A DNA stretch of 64,000 bases, from positions 274,563 through 338,562 of the forward strand of contig JAFEBQ010000012.1 in the NCBI GenBank assembly GCA_018242585.1, in the 5' to 3' direction. The position numbers and the translations under genes are program-made. Position 1 is the first letter of the stretch. Every line of letters starts with the position of its first letter. This document shows positions 1 to 7,608 of the stretch, piece after piece. Below the pieces are notes generated by a model, which saw only the letters and a program-made list of their open reading frames with translations, did no database searches and was not told the origin of the DNA. The DNA comes from Planctomycetota bacterium (lineage in GTDB: Bacteria > Planctomycetota > Planctomycetia > Pirellulales > PNKZ01).

Positions 1-624
1 ACACGCCAGCGGCCAGTTCTTCTCCCGCGCGAGCGTGGCCAATTCGGCGATCATCGCCGGCCCGACGGTGTAAGGAGCATGAGGGCTAAGCCCCGGTCGC
101 CAGTCGGGCTGCTCGCGCGCAACCTGTTCGCTGAACTCGGCCACCTCGCGGCGGGCTTGTTCGGCCCGGGCCTCGCTGGGGGCGAGAACTTCGTGAAACA
201 CCGTCACGTCGGCGCGCGGGCGGCGCGTGGTCGGCCAACTGCCGGGCGTGGCGATCTCGCCGATGCTGGTTACGCCGTGGCGCGCCGATTCCTGCAAGCC
301 GCGCTCGATGGCGCGATGGGCATCCTGCTTCGCGTCACGTCGCCAGGCAACGACCTCGCCGACCCAATCGGGCAACTCCATGCCGGCGCGCCCCAGCGGC
401 GCGTGGAGCGCACTGAACTCCAAGTGCGTGTGCGCGTTGACCAGCCCCGGCAGCAGCAACACATGGCCCAGGTTCAGGCACGGCTGCGGCGCCGGCCCGA
501 CGCCAACGTCAACGATCCGTCCCGAGGCGATCGCCACCCAGGCGTTTTCGAGCGGCGGACGATCGACCGGCGCGATCCATCGGGCCGCCAGGGCATACCG
601 CTCGGTGAAAGGAAAATCGAACAC
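1..624 (-). CDS. Amidohydrolase family protein (N-terminal half, cut by window edge)
   Basis: On the minus strand 208 codons stay open from a GTG at 624 to the left edge, so the C-terminal half is missing. Residues 61-71 read LVNAHTHLEFS, the HxH metal site (H65, H67) of the amidohydrolase superfamily. SPHAPYT with H182 matches the region giving the next metal-ligand histidine in ATZ/TRZ and guanine-deaminase-like enzymes. The first 55 residues look like the small beta-sandwich (composite) domain of these enzymes. An in-frame stop lies 15 nt before the GTG; a TTG at 631-633 is the only other close start. The likely role is hydrolytic deamination or dechlorination of a ring or amine substrate, but the substrate cannot be read from this half. 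Confidence 0.85.
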   Translation of the reverse strand, partial: MFDFPFTERYALAARWIAPVDRPPLENAWVAIASGRIVDVGVGPAPQPCLNLGHVLLLPGLVNAHTHLEFSALHAPLGRAGMELPDWVGEVVAWRRDAKQDAHRAIERGLQESARHGVTSIGEIATPGSWPTTRRPRADVTVFHEVLAPSEARAEQARREVAEFSEQVAREQPDWRPGLSPHAPYTVGPAMIAELATLAREKNWPLAC

Positions 625-717
625 GGGCCACAAACTCTACACGATTGGAATCAACGCCAACACGAAGACGCCAGTCTAGCAAGCGTTTCACCGCTGCGCA
701 GCTTCAATGCGTTGCAA

Positions 718-885
718 TTTTCACCGCAAAGACGCAAAGGGCGCAAAGGAATTGCGGAAGATTTCAGCGAAGGAGGCGCAGAGGGGCGCAGGTCAAAACC
801 CTAATACCTCTTCTCTGCGATACCCAGCGTCCTCTGCGATTCCAAATGTCTTCTTTGCGCTCTTTGCGTCTTTGCGGTTCAATCT
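718..885. repeat. Inverted repeat with tandem-heptamer arms (CGCAAAG word)
   Basis: The left arm (721-752) has three copies of CGCAAAG starting 0, 8 and 17 nt apart. The right arm (850-882) is its near-perfect reverse complement. The interior carries a second inverted pair built on a GCAGAGG/CCTCTGC word. The element fills most of the gap between the partial amidohydrolase and the DUF4139 gene. No open frame inside it looks like a gene. Related elements lie at 3507-3650, 4317-4499 and 41162-41344. Confidence 0.8.
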
Positions 886-913
886 CCCTCCATGCTTCGT
901 AGCGCACAAAGAC

Positions 914-943
914 AAAGCCCAGGGGAGCAGGCCCTCTGGGCTT
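914..943 (-). terminator. Probable rho-independent terminator of the DUF4139 gene
   Basis: On the minus strand AAGCCCAG and CTGGGCTT form a GC-rich stem, followed by TGTCTTTG. It lies 36 nt past the stop of the DUF4139 gene, in the right orientation. The T tract is interrupted, so strength is uncertain. Confidence 0.5.
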
Positions 944-978
944 GTGGAAGACAGCGTCACGACCTTTGCCGCGTGCGA

Positions 979-3144
979 CTAGGTCGCATCCATCATCAGC
1001 ATGAACTGATCGAGCGACACTTGCAGCTTTTGCAACTCCTCGCGCAGCTTGGTTTCGCTGATCCGCAACTGGGCGATCCGATCTTCCTGCTCGCTGAACA
1101 TCTTTACGTACCGGGCATAGACCGGCGATTGACGGTCGAGCTGCTGCATGTTCTGGCGAATCCGCGACTGCTCGCTGCCAATCGTCTGAATCTCGCCCGA
1201 CACCACTTGCAATTGGTGCGAGGCCTGGGCGATCGCTTGCTTCCGCTCGATCAACTCGGCCAGCTTCGCCTTGACGCTCTCGCTGATCACCTTGGCTTTC
1301 AAGTAGAACTGAATCGTGTTGTCATCGACGTTCGAGGCGGCGAAGTGCTGCTCCATGACCATTTCTTCGGTCACGGTCAGCTTGACAGGCACACCCGGCT
1401 CGGCCTTGACCGCGTACCGGTTCTTGTCCCGGGTCTGCTCGTCGGGCTTCGACGGAGTGATCAGCTTCCACTGATCGTCGCGCGGCTGCTCGATCAACAC
1501 CGTCTTGGTGCGCGCGCCGCTGTTCTTCACGGTGTAGATTTGCGTCCGCACGTACTTGCGGCCGGCGATGATCGTCCCCTTCACCAGTCGCACGCTGACC
1601 AACGCCTCGGGCGTGGCGGGCGTGTCGATGGCCACTTCGGTGTCCAAATCCATCGCATAGCTGATCAGCCGCTCGCTGCCGGGGGCAATGTCGTCGATCT
1701 GCGCATCGCCGGCGTAGGCGTTGCCGTCGAACACGGTGATCGGCCCTTGCATCAAATGGAGCTTGGTCGAGTTCTTCAGCCGCAGGCCGTTGAGCGGGTG
1801 CTTGGGGTGTACGCCGGCGTTGTAGATCGAGACCTTTTCCCCTTGCACGTCCTCCTGCACGATCGGCAGCATGGCCGACTGCTGCCGCGGCAGATTGACC
1901 GGTGTGTCGATGACGTACTGGAACAACTCTCCGACATTGCCCGCCGATGCGGCCGAATTCACGCTGTCACCAAGGTATGCAAAATAGCCCTGGTCTGCAT
2001 TCGGCTCGCGCCCTAAGGAATCGAGACTCAGTTCGCTGGCCGCACGCGCGTACGCTGGCGAAGCAGGTACCGCCCCCGCAGCCCCGGCGGGCTGTTTCTT
2101 CGCCGCCTGATTCTCGGCCAATCGTTCCATCCGCCGGCCATATGCGTCCTTATCTCGATTCCCGGCGTGCCGCGCCGCGAACTCCTGCTCGTTCTTCGCC
2201 AGATCCTGGCCATAGCGCTGCGGCCGGAGCGACGCGAACAGCTCTAGTTCCACGTTCGGCCGCGGCACGTACAGCGGCTGATACAGGTCCATCACAAACG
2301 AAATCGGCCGGCCGCTGACCAACGTCAGCGACACGTCCTTCCAGTCGGTCTCGGAGACGTTCTCGACCAGAGCCCAGCCTTGCAGGTAGGGCTTTTTCTG
2401 ATCGTCGAGGACCAGCCGGTAGCTGGTCTTCCAAATGGGCGACTGCTGGATGTAGCCGACCCGGACGGCTCGTTTGCCTTCACCGACGAAGTTGAGCGTG
2501 ACCGCCTTCTTGTCAGTCGAGTGTCCCATCGCCAGCACGACCAGCGCCTGGCGCAGTTCGCGATCGAGCGACTCGTTCAGCAACTTCACGCCGACGGCCG
2601 AGGCCAGGGGAAATGATTTCAGTCCCCGATCGGTAACCAGATTCAAATACTCGACTTCGATGACTTGTTTCTCTTGCGGCTGCTTGCGACGTTCGATGCC
2701 CAGGATCGTCCCTTGCACCGGCTCACCTCCGACGACTTCGATTTCGACCTTCTCGCCCCGGACCTGATCGAGCAGATTGGCCAACGTGGGGTTCGTGGTC
2801 AGGTCGATGGCAAACGTCTTCAACGTCCGTGTGATCGGATCGCGCGAGGCGTACGTGACGGTCGAAATCTTGCCGCCGTTCAGGTCGCGCAACACCAGGC
2901 TCTTGAGCAGATCGTTCACGTCGTCGACGTTGAACTTCAGCTCGACCTGCTTGGTCCCTTCGATCTGGCCGGCATGTTCATAGAAGCCGACGCCCGAGCT
3001 GAACATCACCACGCGCGACAGGGGCAGGGCCTCGGGCCCGGCCGGTTTGGGGTCGGCGGCGGTGACGGTTTGCGCAGCAAGCGCGCCCGTCACCGCGCCA
3101 ATGGTGAGAATCTTGCGAAGCCGGGAGCCGAGTGTGGTGTTCAT
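979..3144 (-). CDS. Secreted DUF4139 domain protein
   Basis: A 721-residue protein of unknown function. The ATG at 3144 is chosen because it opens a standard signal peptide (MNTTLGSRLRKILTIGAVTG, then ALAAQTVTA), whereas the longer frame upstream has low-complexity, non-family sequence. The mature protein starts with a beta-rich region containing SRVVMFSSGVGFYEHAG, typical of DUF4139/DUF4140 proteins. The DUF4139 part has WALVENVSETDWKDVSLTLVSGRPISF. The last 100 residues (from about SESVKAKLAELIERK) are predicted coiled coil. It stands alone, followed by a terminator-like hairpin. Export is inferred from the signal peptide; no catalytic residues are apparent and no function should be assigned. 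Confidence 0.85.
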   Translation of the reverse strand: MNTTLGSRLRKILTIGAVTGALAAQTVTAADPKPAGPEALPLSRVVMFSSGVGFYEHAGQIEGTKQVELKFNVDDVNDLLKSLVLRDLNGGKISTVTYASRDPITRTLKTFAIDLTTNPTLANLLDQVRGEKVEIEVVGGEPVQGTILGIERRKQPQEKQVIEVEYLNLVTDRGLKSFPLASAVGVKLLNESLDRELRQALVVLAMGHSTDKKAVTLNFVGEGKRAVRVGYIQQSPIWKTSYRLVLDDQKKPYLQGWALVENVSETDWKDVSLTLVSGRPISFVMDLYQPLYVPRPNVELELFASLRPQRYGQDLAKNEQEFAARHAGNRDKDAYGRRMERLAENQAAKKQPAGAAGAVPASPAYARAASELSLDSLGREPNADQGYFAYLGDSVNSAASAGNVGELFQYVIDTPVNLPRQQSAMLPIVQEDVQGEKVSIYNAGVHPKHPLNGLRLKNSTKLHLMQGPITVFDGNAYAGDAQIDDIAPGSERLISYAMDLDTEVAIDTPATPEALVSVRLVKGTIIAGRKYVRTQIYTVKNSGARTKTVLIEQPRDDQWKLITPSKPDEQTRDKNRYAVKAEPGVPVKLTVTEEMVMEQHFAASNVDDNTIQFYLKAKVISESVKAKLAELIERKQAIAQASHQLQVVSGEIQTIGSEQSRIRQNMQQLDRQSPVYARYVKMFSEQEDRIAQLRISETKLREELQKLQVSLDQFMLMMDAT

Positions 3145-3506
3145 CCGCGCGAGCCCTTTGAGAAAGGAAGAATTGCGTGGGCGCGAAGCCATCGCGGCAC
3201 AAAGCGACGCCGCCGACTGCGCGCTCGACTGAGGTTTTAACTGTTGAAGAGGCTTTCGCCTGTTCACGAACACGTTTGCGACGACCGCTTGCGACCTGCG
3301 CCCGGGAGACGCGGCCGCGGCAACCAGCGGTCGGTTACCCATTCGACGACGCCGGCCGCCGGTAAGTTCCCGCCGCCGGCCCGAAAAATTGCCGAGAACC
3401 CCGAGATTAGCTCACCCGCCGGCCGGGCTGAAACGCCCGTAGCGCTATGGTAACATGCCGGGCATCCGAACGACCACCACGCCCTCTAAGGTAAAAGCAG
3501 AAAGAA
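3145..3506. other. Non-coding gap upstream of the DUF4139 gene
   Basis: About 360 nt between the DUF4139 start and the next inverted repeat. The DUF4139 reading frame stays open here for another 66 codons, but that extension is not signal-peptide-like. The promoter of the minus-strand gene should lie here; no convincing -35/-10 pair was found. Confidence 0.4.
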
Positions 3507-3650
3507 TTTCACCGCAAAGACGCAAAGTTCGCAAAGGAAATGCCTTGAGAAGATGATTGGATCGCGAGCAGTAGGCTCGATAGTCGGCAACACTCATTTG
3601 GGAATTCCTTTGCCCTCTTCTTTGCGTCCTTTGCGTCTTTGCGGTGAAAA
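3507..3650. repeat. Inverted repeat with tandem-heptamer arms (CGCAAAG word)
   Basis: Left arm 3507-3544 has CGCAAAG at offsets 0, 8 and 17; right arm 3601-3650 is the reverse complement with one additional word copy. It is the same family as 718-885 but with an unrelated interior. It ends about 75 nt before the thioredoxin-like gene. Confidence 0.8.
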
Positions 3651-3724
3651 AACTTATTCCACGAGTTGCGATATTCGCGGGCTCAGAAGATTCACTGAAC
3701 AAATAAGAATACAGGAGTTGCTTT

Positions 3725-4306
3725 ATGGCTCGTACGCCAAGCACGATGTTGCCTTTGGGAACCGCGGCGCCCGATTTTGCGCTGCGCAATGTTGTCGACA
3801 ACCAGACGGTCTCGCTGGCCGATTACAAGCAGTCGCCGGCTTTGCTGGTGATGTTCATTTGCAACCACTGCCCGTTCGTCAAGCACGTGGCCGCCGAGTT
3901 GGCCAAGCTGGGGCGCGATTACCAATCGCGCGGCGTGGCGGTCGTGGCCATTCAATCGAACGACACCGAGAAGCATCCGGACGATGGCCCTGACAAGATG
4001 GCCGCCGAAGCCCGCGAGCGCGGCTACACCTTCCCTTACCTGTTCGACGAGACGCAATCGGCTGCCAAGGCGTATCGCGCGGCCTGCACGCCCGACTTCT
4101 TCCTGTTCGACAAGCAGCACAAGTTGGTCTATCGCGGCCAGTTGGACAGCAGCCGACCCGACAACGGCCAGCCGGTGACGGGCGCCGATCTGCGCGCGGC
4201 GCTCGACGCGGTCTTGGCGGGCAAGACCGTGGCGGCCGAGCAGCGCGCCAGCCTGGGCTGCAACATCAAGTGGAAGCCGGGCCAAGAGCCGGACTATTTC
4301 AAATAA
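3725..4306 (+). CDS. Thioredoxin-fold peroxiredoxin-like protein
   Basis: A 193-residue cytoplasmic protein of the AhpC/TSA-redoxin type. The N-terminus has LGTAAPDFALRNVVDNQTVSL, the usual entry to this fold. Residues 45-50 read ICNHCP, a CxxC motif in the place of the thioredoxin active site, followed by FVKHVAAELAKLG. The cis-Pro region is ACTPDFFLFD (about residues 122-131). The C-terminus has a further Cys in SLGCNIKWKPG, a hallmark of the 'thioredoxin family protein' group common in planctomycetes. A CAGGAG ribosome site lies before the ATG. A thiol oxidoreductase or peroxidase role is inferred from the family. There is no signal peptide, and the gene is alone between two inverted repeats. 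Confidence 0.88.
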   Translation: MARTPSTMLPLGTAAPDFALRNVVDNQTVSLADYKQSPALLVMFICNHCPFVKHVAAELAKLGRDYQSRGVAVVAIQSNDTEKHPDDGPDKMAAEARERGYTFPYLFDETQSAAKAYRAACTPDFFLFDKQHKLVYRGQLDSSRPDNGQPVTGADLRAALDAVLAGKTVAAEQRASLGCNIKWKPGQEPDYFK

Positions 4307-4316
4307 AGGCAGATTC

Positions 4317-4499
4317 GACCACGACGACACGACGGCCACGACGTAGGAGCGGAAGTGGGAATGTGGTGTGGCGACGTGAGGGATGCCTCGCGTATTCGCC
4401 GCTTGGCCATTGAGCTTTGGTTATCAGATCGTCGGCAATTCCTTCGTCATTCGGACTTCGTCATTTCCTACGTCGTGTCCGTCGTGTCGTCGTGGTCGG
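4317..4499. repeat. Inverted repeat with tandem-heptamer arms (CACGACG word)
   Basis: The left arm (4317-4348) has CACGACG at offsets 0, 8 and 17. The right arm (4467-4498) is its reverse complement with one mismatch over about 32 nt. Spacing is identical to the CGCAAAG elements although the word is different. The interior is unique sequence. It sits just past the thioredoxin-like gene. Confidence 0.8.
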
Positions 4500-4546
4500 T
4501 TTACTCCGCCGGATTTGCCGCGACGCAGACACGTCGCAAGCGGGCT

Positions 4547-4575
4547 TTGACAACGCGCGGCATCGTTCTTAGAAT
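4547..4575 (+). promoter_or_regulatory. Sigma-70 type promoter of tRNA-Ala
   Basis: TTGACA at 4547-4552, a 17-nt spacer and TAGAAT at 4570-4575 match the housekeeping consensus at 11 of 12 positions. Transcription should start near 4582, about 40 nt before the tRNA. Confidence 0.75.
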
Positions 4576-4622
4576 CGATGGTTCGTCGGTCGCACACCAC
4601 GTGTGATGTGACTGAACGGCAA

Positions 4623-4695
4623 GGGCCGGTAGCTCAGTTGGGAGAGCGCTGCGTTCGCAATGCAGAGGTCGAGGGTTCAACTCCCTTCCGGTCCA
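4623..4695 (+). tRNA. tRNA-Ala (anticodon CGC)
   Basis: A full cloverleaf is visible: acceptor GGGCCGG/CCGGTCC, D stem GCTC/GAGC, anticodon stem CTGCG/TGCAG with loop TTCGCAA (anticodon CGC, reads GCG), T arm GAGGG-TTCAACT-CCCTT, discriminator A. The acceptor stem holds the G3:U70 wobble pair, the alanine identity element. The 3' CCA is not encoded. It has its own promoter upstream and a terminator about 75 nt downstream, so it is a single-tRNA unit. Confidence 0.97.
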
Positions 4696-4771
4696 CTCGA
4701 ACAACGAGAAACGATGAACGCGAAACGATAATCGCCGTTTCGCGACGTGTTTCTCGATCGATCATCACAAG

Positions 4772-4799
4772 CCCAGGGGTTTCACCCCCTGGGTTTTTT
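4772..4799 (+). terminator. Rho-independent terminator after tRNA-Ala
   Basis: CCCAGGGG and CCCCTGGG pair around a TTTCAC loop and are followed directly by six T. A classic intrinsic terminator. Confidence 0.85.
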
Positions 4800-4944
4800 G
4801 TTGCGCGTGCATGATTCGTGCTTCTCATGCGGTTCGCTTCGCGACTTTGCTTGCTCCGACGCGCTGAAACATTTACGCTCGTTGATGGATTGGAAATGCG
4901 CCGTTCCTGGTCAGCCGCGCGCATATCTCAGGCGGGAGCAAGCG

Positions 4945-7404
4945 ATGCGAGGTCAACACTTCCTGGCATGGTTCCTGGCGACTTTCGCGCTTTGGCAAAC
5001 ATCGGCAAGCGCCCAAGACGTCCCCGCCACGCCGGTCGAGGGGCAGCCGCTGGCGGCTAATCTCGAACGATTGGCCCAGGCGCTCGATTACCTGGGCGCG
5101 CCGCTTGCGCCCGAAACAGCAATAGCACTTCGCGAAGCCGGCACCCAGCGCGACTCGCTTAAGCTGCAAAGCGCCATCGACCCGCACGTCTTGTTCGTCG
5201 TGCAGATCAATCCCGAGTCCCGGGTCAAGGTCGCCCGCGGCCCCGGCCCGGCCCGATTGCAACAGGCCGGTTATACGCCCGTGATCGTCAAGGTGATCAA
5301 CCAGGGGGACATTACCAAGCGGCTGCGCGTTCACAGTCCGCAATCGGGCACGCCGTACACCGGCGAGTACCTGAGCACGCTCGAACGGCAGCAACAGACC
5401 GCACTCCGTTCGGACCCGGGCGCGGTCGATCGGCAAGGACGGTTTCTACACCTCGAGATGTTCACCGCTCCGCCAATGACCACGCACCTGAGCGGGTTGG
5501 AAGTCGAGTACGCCGTCGCCCTGATCCATGCCAGCGAAGCCGGCCGCCGCGAAGCGACGATCGCCTTTGACGTCGACCAGGGGACGCAAGACCTGGGCTT
5601 CCGGGGCGAGACGCCGGTGCTGTTCAACATCCGCCGCGCCACGACGGTTCGCTTGAGCGTGCGCGAAGCCGACGGCACGCCGTCAACGGCGCGACTGACC
5701 TTTCGCGATCACACCGGCCGCGTTTTTCCGCCCCAGGCCAAGCGACTGGCCCCCGACTTTTTCTTTCAGCCGCAAATCTATCGCGCCGATGGCGAGACGG
5801 TGACGCTGCCGCCGGGCGAGCTGACCATGCAATCGAGCCGCGGGCCGGAGTACCGCCTGGAAGAGCGAACCGTCACCATTCCCGACGCGCCCGAGGCGAC
5901 GCTCGACGTACACCTGAAACGGTGGATCGATCCGCCGGCATTCGGCTACTTTGGCGGCGACCATCACATTCACTCGGCGGGCTGCGCGCACTACTCCTCG
6001 CCGACCGAAGGAGTCGTGGCGGCCGACATTTTTCGGCAAGTGAAGGGAGAAGGGCTCAACGTCGGCAACATCTTGAATTGGGGCTTCTGCTTCGAGTTCC
6101 AGCGGCAGTTTCACAGCCCCAAGGCCAGCGAAATCAGCGAGCCGCGCTGCGTCATTAAATACGACATCGAGATCAGCGGCTTTGGCTCGGCGGCGCTGGG
6201 GCACGTCTGTCTGTTGAACCTGACCGATCATGTCTACCCCGGCAGCGACGGCATCAAAGGTTGGCCCACTTGGGCCACACCGGCGCTGCGGTGGGCCAAG
6301 CAACAAGGGGCGTTCACCGGTTATCCCCACTCGGGCTCCGGCATGCAGATTGACCCGCCCGCCGCCAGCGCGCGGATGATGGCCGCGTATGACGCCGACA
6401 AGAACCAGGCGCTCTCGGTCGACGAAGCGGCCGCGGCCCTGCTTTCCGAGCCGTTCGCCAAGATCGACGTCAACCGCGACCAGGTCCTTAGCCTGGCGGA
6501 ACTCGAGCGGAGCCTCGACCGGATCGCCGAACAGTTGCCCAACCTGGGCGTGCCCGAAGCGCCGCTGGAAATCTGCGCGGCCACGGCCCTGGGCGTGTGC
6601 GACTTTATCAGCGCCATGGACACCCCGCGTGGGCGCGAGTGGAACACCTGGTATCACTTGATGAATTGTGGCTTTCCGTTGAAGACGGCGGGCGAGACCG
6701 ACTTCCCGTGTATGAGCGGCACGCGCGTCGGCCAGGGGCGCACCTACGTCCAGCTTGGCCCAGTCGAGCGGATTGACGTGCGCGACTGGTGCGCCGGCTT
6801 GGCCCAGGGGCGCTCGTACGTTTCGGACGGCTTTGCCCATGCCATCAACTTCGCGGTGAACGGCGTGCCTGCCGGGGGTGAAATCAAACTGGCGGCGCCA
6901 GGCAAAGTCGTTGCGACAGCCCGCGTGGCGTTCAGCTCGCAAACGCCGCGCGAAGTAGCCTATGGCTTGGCCACTCCGGCGGCCGGCAAGCCTTGGATCG
7001 GCGACACCGTCACGATCCACCCCTCGCAGCAGGTTCCTGATGAGGCCGTGCGCGAGCGGCTGGTCGAAGTGGTCGTCAACGGCCAGGTCGTGGCGCGGCA
7101 AAAGGTGCCAGCCGACGACCAGTTGCACGAGGTGAAGTTCAACGTCCCCATCGAGCGGAGCAGTTGGGTCACGCTGCGCCAGTTCCCCCAGTTGCACACC
7201 AACCCGGTGAACGTGTTGGTCGGCGAGCAGCCGATCCGCGCTTCGCGCGCGAGCGCTCGCTGGGGGGCCGAGGTGGTCGAACAACTCTGGCGCGCCCGCG
7301 AACGGAACATCGCCCCGGCCGAGCGCGAAGCAGCCAACCAGGCGTTCAACGAAGCGATCCAGGTCTTCCGCAGGATCGCGGAAGAATGCCCGGCAGGTAC
7401 GTAA
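4945..7404 (+). CDS. Secreted CehA/McbA-like (PHP-type) metallohydrolase with EF-hand loops
   Basis: An 819-residue exported protein. The ATG at 4945 has GGGAG 6 nt upstream and opens a signal peptide (MRGQHFLAWFLATFALWQ, cleaved near SASAQ). The long frame before it overlaps the tRNA terminator. The middle of the protein has FGGDHHIHSAGCAHY, the DHHxHS metal-binding start of the PHP-like domain in CehA/McbA proteins. Between the catalytic halves lies an EF-hand pair, DADKNQALSVDE and DVNRDQVLSLAE, which has the D-x-D/N-x-(N/D) calcium-loop spacing. The C-terminal third is beta-rich. Members of the family hydrolyse esters or carbamates, but the substrate here is unknown. A shorter paralogue is at 32585-34111. 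Convergent with the sulfatase gene. Confidence 0.8.
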   Translation: MRGQHFLAWFLATFALWQTSASAQDVPATPVEGQPLAANLERLAQALDYLGAPLAPETAIALREAGTQRDSLKLQSAIDPHVLFVVQINPESRVKVARGPGPARLQQAGYTPVIVKVINQGDITKRLRVHSPQSGTPYTGEYLSTLERQQQTALRSDPGAVDRQGRFLHLEMFTAPPMTTHLSGLEVEYAVALIHASEAGRREATIAFDVDQGTQDLGFRGETPVLFNIRRATTVRLSVREADGTPSTARLTFRDHTGRVFPPQAKRLAPDFFFQPQIYRADGETVTLPPGELTMQSSRGPEYRLEERTVTIPDAPEATLDVHLKRWIDPPAFGYFGGDHHIHSAGCAHYSSPTEGVVAADIFRQVKGEGLNVGNILNWGFCFEFQRQFHSPKASEISEPRCVIKYDIEISGFGSAALGHVCLLNLTDHVYPGSDGIKGWPTWATPALRWAKQQGAFTGYPHSGSGMQIDPPAASARMMAAYDADKNQALSVDEAAAALLSEPFAKIDVNRDQVLSLAELERSLDRIAEQLPNLGVPEAPLEICAATALGVCDFISAMDTPRGREWNTWYHLMNCGFPLKTAGETDFPCMSGTRVGQGRTYVQLGPVERIDVRDWCAGLAQGRSYVSDGFAHAINFAVNGVPAGGEIKLAAPGKVVATARVAFSSQTPREVAYGLATPAAGKPWIGDTVTIHPSQQVPDEAVRERLVEVVVNGQVVARQKVPADDQLHEVKFNVPIERSSWVTLRQFPQLHTNPVNVLVGEQPIRASRASARWGAEVVEQLWRARERNIAPAEREAANQAFNEAIQVFRRIAEECPAGT

Positions 7405-7431
7405 ACCGAATTGCGTCGAGTTCAAACGCCT

Positions 7432-7585
7432 TGGGTGGCACCGATGGCCCGGCCATCGGTGTTGCGCAGCAACAAGAAACTCGATGAACACGCGTAGCCG
7501 AGTGGAAAGTCGCCATTCGTGCCAGACGGCGCCCGAGGTTTCTTGCGGCCTTCGGCCGCCCAGGTGCAAGCACCTGGGCCACCCA
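7432..7585. repeat. Multibranched structured repeat element, copy A
   Basis: Outer arms TGGGTGGC and GCCACCCA enclose successive hairpins: CACCGATGGC/GCCATCGGTG, TTGC/GCAA, a long arm CAAGAAACTCG against CGAGGTTTCTTG capped by a smaller hairpin around AGTGG/CCATT, CGGCC/GGCCG with a TTC loop, and CCCAGGTG/CACCTGGG. It fills the gap between two convergent genes. Copy B at 13311-13467 has the same plan with different stem sequences. It may act as a bidirectional terminator, be a mobile palindrome, or be a structured RNA; orientation is unknown. Confidence 0.75.
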
Positions 7586-7608
7586 CTGCACACCGCCTAA
7601 GACTCTTC

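Noticed and set aside
5683-7593. Long open frame (636 codons) on the minus strand opposite the CehA/McbA gene
   Set aside because: High-GC shadow: Arg/Gly/His-rich, no ribosome site, no family motif, fully opposite a gene with clear domains.
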